Shown here one piece after another: positions 1 to 5,618 of a DNA stretch of 11,058 bases. The number at the start of each line of letters is the position of its first letter. The stretch's first letter is position 1. Source of the stretch: an uncultured Thermoleophilia bacterium (GTDB lineage Bacteria; Actinomycetota; Thermoleophilia; UBA2241); NCBI GenBank assembly GCA_903921965.1, contig CAIXSE010000238.1, forward strand, positions 1 through 11,058. The letters are read 5' to 3'. The position numbers and the translations under genes are program-made. Below the pieces are notes generated by a model. The model was not told where the DNA came from. It did no database searches and saw nothing but the letters and a program-made list of their open reading frames with translations.

Positions 1-690
<690 letters not shown>

Positions 691-696
691 GCCGGG

Positions 697-700
697 CTCC
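697..700 (-). promoter_or_regulatory. Ribosome binding site that fixes the flavin reductase start
   Basis: Read on the minus strand, GGAG lies six bases before the ATG at 690. It supports that start over upstream in-frame codons, which would encode a non-homologous arginine-rich extension. Confidence 0.65.
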
Positions 701-717
701 GTGATCGGGTGTGCAGA

Positions 718-748
718 GCGGAGCGAGCGGCACCGGCCGCGACTCCGC
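718..748 (-). repeat. Imperfect hairpin in the probable flavin reductase leader
   Basis: The outer arms GCGGAG (718-723) and CTCCGC (743-748) pair over 6 bp. The inner arms GCGGC (727-731) and GCCGC (736-740) pair over 5 bp around a 4-nt loop, with a small 3/2 internal loop between the stems. It lies 28-58 nt upstream of the flavin reductase start, so it could sit in that mRNA leader. No T-run follows on either strand, so it is not a standard terminator. GC-rich DNA forms such stems by chance fairly often, and function is unproven. Confidence 0.3.
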
Positions 749-783
749 CGCAATCGTATCGCATGAGGGGATTCGCACCGTGC

Positions 784-829
784 TGGCGGCCGAATCACGA
801 CATTCGTAGAATAGACCGGTCGAAGGGAG
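784..829 (+). promoter_or_regulatory. Candidate promoter and operator ahead of the Lrp-type regulator
   Basis: TAGAAT at 807-812 matches the -10 consensus at five of six positions and would start a very short leader before the ATG at 834. I see no good -35 box at the right spacing. The -10 is the right half of a small inverted repeat, ATTC-GTA-GAAT (802-812), and a GACCGGTC palindrome follows at 814-821. Lrp/AsnC proteins often repress their own genes from such dyads, so autoregulation is plausible. AAGGGAG (823-829) is the ribosome site. The remainder of the 143-nt divergent region shows no convincing promoter for the leftward gene. Confidence 0.4.
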
Positions 830-833
830 CACC

Positions 834-1307
834 ATGCGCAGGCAGGCACTGGACAAGACCGACATCGCGATCATCGGCCACCTGCAGGCGGACGGCCGGC
901 GGGCGTTCACCACGATCGCCAAGGACCTGGGGATCTCCGAGGCGAGCGTGCGCCAGCGGGTCTCGCGCCTGCTGCGGCACAAGGTCATGCAGATCGTCGC
1001 CGTCAGCAGCCCGCTCGACCTGGGCCTCATGTGGGCCCAGGTGCAACTGCGGGTCCGCGGCGACGCCATCGAGCAGGTCGCCCAGGCCGTCGCCGACCTG
1101 CCGCAGGTGGACTTCGTCAGCGTCTGCGCCGGCGACGTCGACCTCATCGTCGGCATCGTGGCGCACGACCGCGACGAGCTCTACGAGGTGCTCGTGAACC
1201 ACATCCGCACCATCCCCGGCATCGAGCAGGCGGACATGGTGCTCCACCTGCGTGTACTCAAGGACACCTACGAGTGGTCGCCCGGCGAGACCGCCGAGCG
1301 GCCGTGA
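834..1307 (+). CDS. Lrp/AsnC family transcriptional regulator
   Basis: This is a 157-residue protein of standard Lrp/AsnC length. The N-terminus has the family pattern ALDKTDIAIIGHLQADGR (residues 5-22), followed by a winged helix-turn-helix (about 24-50: TIAKDLGISEASVRQRVSRL). The C-terminal ligand-binding RAM domain spans about 65-145, with the conserved CAGDVDLIVGIVA segment (98-110) and a TIPGIEQADMVLHLRVLKD end (126-144). These proteins form octamers or dimers and sense amino acids or related metabolites. The ATG is preceded by AAGGGAG. The stop lies 13 nt before the aminotransferase start, so it very likely controls its own operon in response to an amino acid or guanidino compound handled by the next two enzymes. 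The ligand is unknown. Confidence 0.92.
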   Translation: MRRQALDKTDIAIIGHLQADGRRAFTTIAKDLGISEASVRQRVSRLLRHKVMQIVAVSSPLDLGLMWAQVQLRVRGDAIEQVAQAVADLPQVDFVSVCAGDVDLIVGIVAHDRDELYEVLVNHIRTIPGIEQADMVLHLRVLKDTYEWSPGETAERP

Positions 1308-1320
1308 GGAGCTGAGAGAC

Positions 1321-2706
1321 ATGGGCGACCAGACCCGGCCCTGCGTCCACACCCCGCCGCCCGGCCCGAAGAGCGCGGCGCTGTTCAAGCGCGCCGACGA
1401 GATCATGCTCGGCGTGTCGCTCATCGGCGACTGGCCGCCGAGCCACTTCGTGGGCAGCCGCCGCGACGGCTGGTTCCTCGAGGACGTCGACGGCAACCGC
1501 TACATCGACTGGCTCGCGGGCTGGGCCTCCTCCCCGCTCGGCGGCAACCACCCCGAGCTCGTGGAGGCCGCCCACACGGCCCTCAAGGAGTACGGCACGG
1601 AGTGCCTCTCCTCGCTCACCGTCAGGCACCAGTACGACCTCGCCGAGAAGCTCGTGGAGATCGCCCCGAAACCTCTGACCAGGGTCGTGTACGACACCAC
1701 CGGCAGCGAGGTCGTCGAGAACGCCGTGCGCATCATGCGCGAGGCCGCCGGCCCGGGCCGCCCGTTCGTCATCACCTTCCTGGGCAGCTTCCACGGCGGC
1801 AACTACGGCACCGGCGCCATGGGCCCGCACAACGCCCACTACAACCACGCCATCGAGCCGTTCATGAGCGGCTGGATCAACGTCCCGTTCCCGACCTGCT
1901 ACCGCTGCCCGTTCCACCTCGAGCACCCCGCCTGCGACCTCGCCTGCCTCGGCTACATCGAGGAGACGATCCTGAGGTACAAGGCCACCCCCGAGAGCAT
2001 CGCCGGCGTCGCCGTCGAGTTCATCCAGGGCGAGAACGGCATCCAGATCCCGCCGCCCGAGTGGCCCAGGCGCCTCTCGGACCTGTGCAAGAAGTACGGC
2101 TGGATCCTCTACAACGACGAGGTCCAGGAGGGCATGGGCCGCTGCGGCGACTGGTTCCTCCTCGACCAGTACCCCGGCGTGGAGGTAGAGCTTCTGTCGC
2201 TCGGGAAGGGCACGTCCGGAGGCCTCGTGCCCATCTGTTACACCCTCGGCTCCGACCGCATGAGCGAGCCTGCCGGCGAGCTGTACACCGGCGGCACCTT
2301 CGCGGGCTCGCCGGTCGGCTGCGCCGTCGGCGTCAAGCTCATCGAGATCATCAGGCGTGACAACGTGCTCGACAACGTGAAGGAGATCGAGCGCATCGCG
2401 CAGGCGAAGTTCGGCGCCATGAAGGAGAAGTACGAGATCGTCGGCGACGTGCGCGTCAAGGGCTGCTACCAGTGCGTCGAGTTCGTCGAGGACAAGGACT
2501 CGAAGGCGCCCGCGCACGACCTCACGCGAGAGGTCGTGTATGCGATGGAGCGGCGCGGGGTAGTCCCCATCTACGAACCGGCGTTCAACTGGTTCCGCCC
2601 CACGCCGGCGCTCAACATGCCGCCCGAGCTGTTCGCACTGGGTTGCGACATCGTGGAAGAATGCGTGGCCGAGGTGAGCAAGGAACACGCCAAGGGCATC
2701 GCCTGA
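1321..2706 (+). CDS. Class III PLP-dependent aminotransferase (omega-amino acid/diamine type)
   Basis: This 461-residue, full-length fold-type I class III aminotransferase (GABA, ornithine or putrescine transaminase superfamily) shows GGNHPELVEA (74-83), TTGSEVVENAVR (126-137, phosphate-binding loop), FHGG (157-160), YNDEVQEGMGR (264-274) with Asp266 expected to hold the PLP pyridine nitrogen, and SLGKGTSGG (293-301) with Lys296 as the predicted Schiff-base lysine. An insert at 193-209 has four cysteines, C193-x2-C196-x8-C205-x3-C209, a pattern I recall from a subgroup of archaeal and thermophile homologues; it may bind metal, which is inference. An upstream in-frame ATG (1252) overlaps the regulator and lacks homology. 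ATG 1321 has GGAG at 1308-1311. The neighbouring ureohydrolase suggests the amine donor is the product of urea removal: GABA, putrescine or ornithine. A class III amino-acid racemase is an alternative. Confidence 0.88.
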   Translation: MGDQTRPCVHTPPPGPKSAALFKRADEIMLGVSLIGDWPPSHFVGSRRDGWFLEDVDGNRYIDWLAGWASSPLGGNHPELVEAAHTALKEYGTECLSSLTVRHQYDLAEKLVEIAPKPLTRVVYDTTGSEVVENAVRIMREAAGPGRPFVITFLGSFHGGNYGTGAMGPHNAHYNHAIEPFMSGWINVPFPTCYRCPFHLEHPACDLACLGYIEETILRYKATPESIAGVAVEFIQGENGIQIPPPEWPRRLSDLCKKYGWILYNDEVQEGMGRCGDWFLLDQYPGVEVELLSLGKGTSGGLVPICYTLGSDRMSEPAGELYTGGTFAGSPVGCAVGVKLIEIIRRDNVLDNVKEIERIAQAKFGAMKEKYEIVGDVRVKGCYQCVEFVEDKDSKAPAHDLTREVVYAMERRGVVPIYEPAFNWFRPTPALNMPPELFALGCDIVEECVAEVSKEHAKGIA

Positions 2707-2726
2707 GGCGCGAGGAGGCACGACCG

Positions 2727-3686
2727 ATGACCTACCAGGAGCTGCCGTTCGCCGGCATCGCGACCTTCTTCAAGGCCCCGCACGTGCCGCGCCCCACGCG
2801 GGACGACGCCGACGTCGCGGTGCTCGGCGTCCCGTGGGACCTCGGCACGACGAGCCGCTCCGGGACACGCATGGGGCCGCGGGCGCTCCGCGAGGCGTCC
2901 ACGATGTACGCGTTCCGCGACGGCACCGAGGCCCTGTACGACGGCGAGGCGAGCGTCAAGCTGATGGACGGGGTGCGCTGGGCCGACGCCGGCGACGTCG
3001 AGCTCGGCCCCATGTGGCTCACCGACCGCTACCACCAGACGGTCGTCGACCGGCTGCTGCCGATCCTGCGGGCCGGCGTCTTCCCCGTCTCCCTCGGCGG
3101 CGACCACTCGATCACCTACCCGCTGCTCAAGGCGGTCCACGAGGCACGCGACGGCGACCAGTTCCACCTCGTCCAGTTCGACACGCACCTCGACTACTGG
3201 GACGAGGAGGGCGGCGAGCGCTACACGCACGCCAGCCCGATCATCCGCAGCCACGAGGCCGGCTGGCTGAACGGGCTCACGCAGTACGGCATCCGCGGCC
3301 TGCACACGGCGGGCGACAACATCGGCCTCGCCCGCCGCCGCGGCTCGCGCATCTACTGGGCCGAGCAGGCCAAGGACATGCGCCCGTCCGAGCTGGTCGA
3401 GCACCTCAAGCCGGGGTCCGACGTCTACATCACCTTCGACATCGACGCCCTCGACCCGGCCATCGCGCCCGGCACCGGCACGCCCGAGCCGGGCGGGTTC
3501 AGCTACTACGAGGCCAAGGCCATCCTGCTGGCCGTCTGCGCGCGCTGCAACGTGATCGGCATGGACCTCGTTGAGGTGGCGCCGCAGTACGACGGCCCCG
3601 GCCAGGTCACGGCGCTGCACGGCGCCCGCCTGGTCCTCGACACCGTGGGCGCCGTCTTCCGCCGCCGCGCCGAGCTCGGCCGCTGA
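2727..3686 (+). CDS. Agmatinase/arginase-family ureohydrolase
   Basis: This 319-residue protein has the usual length for the agmatinase branch of binuclear metal ureohydrolases, which hydrolyse a guanidino group to an amine plus urea. All six expected Mn (or Ni) ligands are present: His127 in GGDHSIT, Asp152/His154/Asp156 in FDTHLD, and Asp238/Asp240 in TFDIDALDP. They are followed by PGTGTPEPGG (248-257) and the late VEVAP (282-286). The usual HGT substrate loop is HAS here (168-170, in YTHASPIIR), so the substrate may not be agmatine. The ATG at 2727 has GAGGAGG about eight bases upstream; the open frame extends further left only through the overlapping aminotransferase. It lies 20 nt after the aminotransferase, so the two are co-expressed. 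Guanidinobutyrase, agmatinase and guanidine-type hydrolase are all possible; arginase is less likely. Confidence 0.88.
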   Translation: MTYQELPFAGIATFFKAPHVPRPTRDDADVAVLGVPWDLGTTSRSGTRMGPRALREASTMYAFRDGTEALYDGEASVKLMDGVRWADAGDVELGPMWLTDRYHQTVVDRLLPILRAGVFPVSLGGDHSITYPLLKAVHEARDGDQFHLVQFDTHLDYWDEEGGERYTHASPIIRSHEAGWLNGLTQYGIRGLHTAGDNIGLARRRGSRIYWAEQAKDMRPSELVEHLKPGSDVYITFDIDALDPAIAPGTGTPEPGGFSYYEAKAILLAVCARCNVIGMDLVEVAPQYDGPGQVTALHGARLVLDTVGAVFRRRAELGR

Positions 3687-3689
3687 CAC

Positions 3690-3705
3690 CGCCGCGGCCG
3701 CGGCG
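3690..3705. terminator. 16-bp perfect palindrome between convergent operons (possible bidirectional terminator)
   Basis: Bases 3690-3705 are self-complementary (CGCCGCGG followed by CCGCGGCG). They sit in the 23-nt gap between the stop codons of the rightward ureohydrolase and the leftward kinase gene. As RNA from either strand it can fold into a 6-bp all-GC stem with a GGCC loop. There is no T-run on either side, so it is not a classical intrinsic terminator. Position between two convergent units makes a transcription stop or 3'-end barrier plausible. Confidence 0.4.
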
Positions 3706-3709
3706 CCGC

Positions 3710-5164
3710 TCAGACCGGCAGGAGGACGCTGAAGGTCGAACCCTCGCCCTCGACGCTGGTCACGTCGAGGCGGCCGCCGGCACGCTCCACGAGGCGCCTC
3801 ACGATCGAGAGCCCCAGGCCGTTGCCCTCGAGGTCGCGCGTCTCGTCGCGCTTCTCGCGGAAGAACTCGTCCCAGAGGCGCGCCAGGTTCTCCGGCCGGA
3901 TGCCGATGCCCGTGTCGCTCACGTCGAGGCGCAGACGGCCCTCCTCCGCGGCGCCGCGCACCGTCACCGTGCCGCCGTCGCGGTTGTACTTCACGGCGTT
4001 GCCCACGAGGTTGCTCAGGACGAGGCGCAGGTCGTCGGGGCGGACGAGGACCGGCGGGAGGCCGGCCGGCAGCTCGACGCTCACCGTGATGCCCCGCTGG
4101 GCGCCGCGCTCGCGCGCCTGCTCGGCGACCTCGCCGGCGACGGGGCCGAGCGGGACGAGCTCGGGCTCGTCGCCCTCGGGCGCCTGCTCGCTCCGCGCCA
4201 GCGTGAGCAGGTCGCGGATGAGCTCGACCAGGTTGTCGATGCGGTGGTCGGCGCGGGCGACGAGCGGCAGGTAGGGCCCGAGCTCGTCGCCGAGGCTCCT
4301 GTCGGCCACCACTTCCAGCAGGCCCTTGATGGATCCCAGCGGGCTCTTGAGCTCGTGCACCATCGTGCGGATGAAGCGTTGCTTCTCCATGGCGAGGCGC
4401 CGCACCTCGCTGATGTCGCTGAGCGTGACGATGCGGCCGCGCGCCTCTCCGCCGTCGTCGCGGAAGGTGACGATGCTCGCCATCCAGGTCTGGTCGCCCA
4501 GCTCGAGCTGGCGCACGGCGCGGTCGCCGGCCGGCGCCGCCAGCTGCTCCGCGAGCGGCGCCAGGTCGCCGCCGGCGAGCAGCTCCCCCGCCGGCCGCAT
4601 GAGCACGTCGTCCTCTCGCGCCGCGAGCAGCGCCAGCATCGGCGGGTTGGCGAGCACGACGTCGCCGTCCCTGTTGACCACGAGCACGGCGTCGCGCAGG
4701 GAGCTGACGAGCGAGTGCGTCTGCGTCTTCTCCTCGGCGAGCGCCAGAAGGCTCGCCTCGTGCTCGGCGCGCAGGCGCTCCGCCTCAACGCGCGCCCGCT
4801 TGTGCCGGAGCAGCGTCTCCACCACGCCTTCGAGGTCCTCCGGGCTGAACGGCTTGGGCAGGAAGAAGTCCACGCCCTGCCGCGTCGCCGCCACGGCCGT
4901 GTCGATGTTGGCGTAGGCCGTGATCATGCAGACCATCGCCTCGCAGCCGCGCGCCTTCATCGTCTGCAGCAGGCTGAGCCCGTCGGTGTCGGGCAGGCGG
5001 TAGTCGAGCAGGGCGACGTCGAAGGCGCGCTCGCCCAGCGCGGCCAGCGCGGCCGCCCCGTCGCCCGCCTCCGCGACCTCGTAGCCCTCCATCTCGAGGA
5101 TCGTGCGGATCCCGCTGCGCACGCCGTACTCGTCGTCGACGACGAGGATGCTGCCGGTGCCCAT
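3710..5164 (-). CDS. Sensor histidine kinase with N-terminal receiver domain (REC-PAS-HisKA-HATPase)
   Basis: This 484-residue cytoplasmic kinase has no membrane segment. Domains in order: a receiver (about 4-120) with acidic pocket Asp10/Asp11, phospho-acceptor Asp54 (LLDYRLPD), Thr82 and Lys104 (LPKPF); a short charged helix, probably coiled coil (120-148); a PAS domain (about 150-255); HisKA with phospho-His270 (MVHELKSP); and an HATPase with N-box Asn389, DTGIGI (417-422) and GNGLGLSI (447-454). All catalytic residues are intact, so it should be an active kinase. The receiver at the front suggests it is itself controlled by phosphorylation from an upstream kinase. It is the last gene of the hydrogenase operon, 22 nt after the single receiver gene, with GGAGGAGG ahead of its ATG. 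No output domain is present, so its own target receiver is unknown. Confidence 0.92.
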   Translation of the reverse strand: MGTGSILVVDDEYGVRSGIRTILEMEGYEVAEAGDGAAALAALGERAFDVALLDYRLPDTDGLSLLQTMKARGCEAMVCMITAYANIDTAVAATRQGVDFFLPKPFSPEDLEGVVETLLRHKRARVEAERLRAEHEASLLALAEEKTQTHSLVSSLRDAVLVVNRDGDVVLANPPMLALLAAREDDVLMRPAGELLAGGDLAPLAEQLAAPAGDRAVRQLELGDQTWMASIVTFRDDGGEARGRIVTLSDISEVRRLAMEKQRFIRTMVHELKSPLGSIKGLLEVVADRSLGDELGPYLPLVARADHRIDNLVELIRDLLTLARSEQAPEGDEPELVPLGPVAGEVAEQARERGAQRGITVSVELPAGLPPVLVRPDDLRLVLSNLVGNAVKYNRDGGTVTVRGAAEEGRLRLDVSDTGIGIRPENLARLWDEFFREKRDETRDLEGNGLGLSIVRRLVERAGGRLDVTSVEGEGSTFSVLLPV

Positions 5165-5186
5165 GGACGCCTCCTCCCCGCCGCCC

Positions 5187-5615
5187 TCAGACCGCCGCCG
5201 AGGCCGCTGCGGCCGCCGGCGCCAGTTCCTCGATGACGGCCAGCAGCTGCGCGCCGGTCACGGGCTTGTCGAGGAAGCGCGCCAGTCCTGACCACGCCGC
5301 CAGCCCGGCGCCCTCGCCGTCGAACCGCGTGCCGGTCTCGGCCGCGACCCCGCTGAGCATGACCAGGGGCACGCCCGCGAGACGCTCGTCTTTCCCGAGG
5401 CGGTAGCCGAGCCGGAAGCCGTCGTCGACGTGCTCCATCATGAGGTCGAGGAAGATCACCGCCGGCGCCTGCTCCTCAGCCGCCAGCAGCGCCAGGGCGT
5501 CGTTCGGCGACTCGGCGGTCAGCACGCGGTAGCCGCGCGCCTCCAGGTACAGGCGCCTGGCGTCGAGGAAGTCCCTGTCGTCGTCCACGAAGAGGACGGT
5601 GGCCGGGGTCGTCAT
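5187..5615 (-). CDS. Stand-alone response regulator receiver protein
   Basis: This 142-residue protein consists of one receiver domain plus a short Ala-rich tail (131-142). It has the acidic cluster Asp11-Asp13, phospho-acceptor Asp57 (IFLDLMME), the Ser88 switch residue (MLSGV) and Lys117 (LDKPV). The Ser88 to Lys117 distance is 29 residues, against 22 in the neighbouring kinase's receiver, so there is an insertion of about seven residues with a TGTRFDG segment between beta-4 and beta-5. There is no DNA-binding or enzymatic output domain. It starts 3 nt after the stop of the hydrogenase-like kinase, with AAGGGAG upstream overlapping that region, so translation is probably coupled. It most likely takes phosphate from the hydrogenase-like kinase and acts as a shuttle or protein-binding regulator in a relay; the partner is inferred only from gene order. 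Confidence 0.9.
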   Translation of the reverse strand: MTTPATVLFVDDDRDFLDARRLYLEARGYRVLTAESPNDALALLAAEEQAPAVIFLDLMMEHVDDGFRLGYRLGKDERLAGVPLVMLSGVAAETGTRFDGEGAGLAAWSGLARFLDKPVTGAQLLAVIEELAPAAAAASAAV

Positions 5616-5618
5616 GGG

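Noticed and set aside
691..849. N-terminal 53-residue extension of the flavin reductase
   Set aside because: It is arginine-rich, has no family counterpart, and would overlap the divergent regulator gene. A ribosome site supports the downstream start.
1258..2721. Long minus-strand open frame antisense to the aminotransferase
   Set aside because: The translation is Val/Ala/Asp/Leu-rich with no domain, while the opposite strand encodes a full class III aminotransferase.
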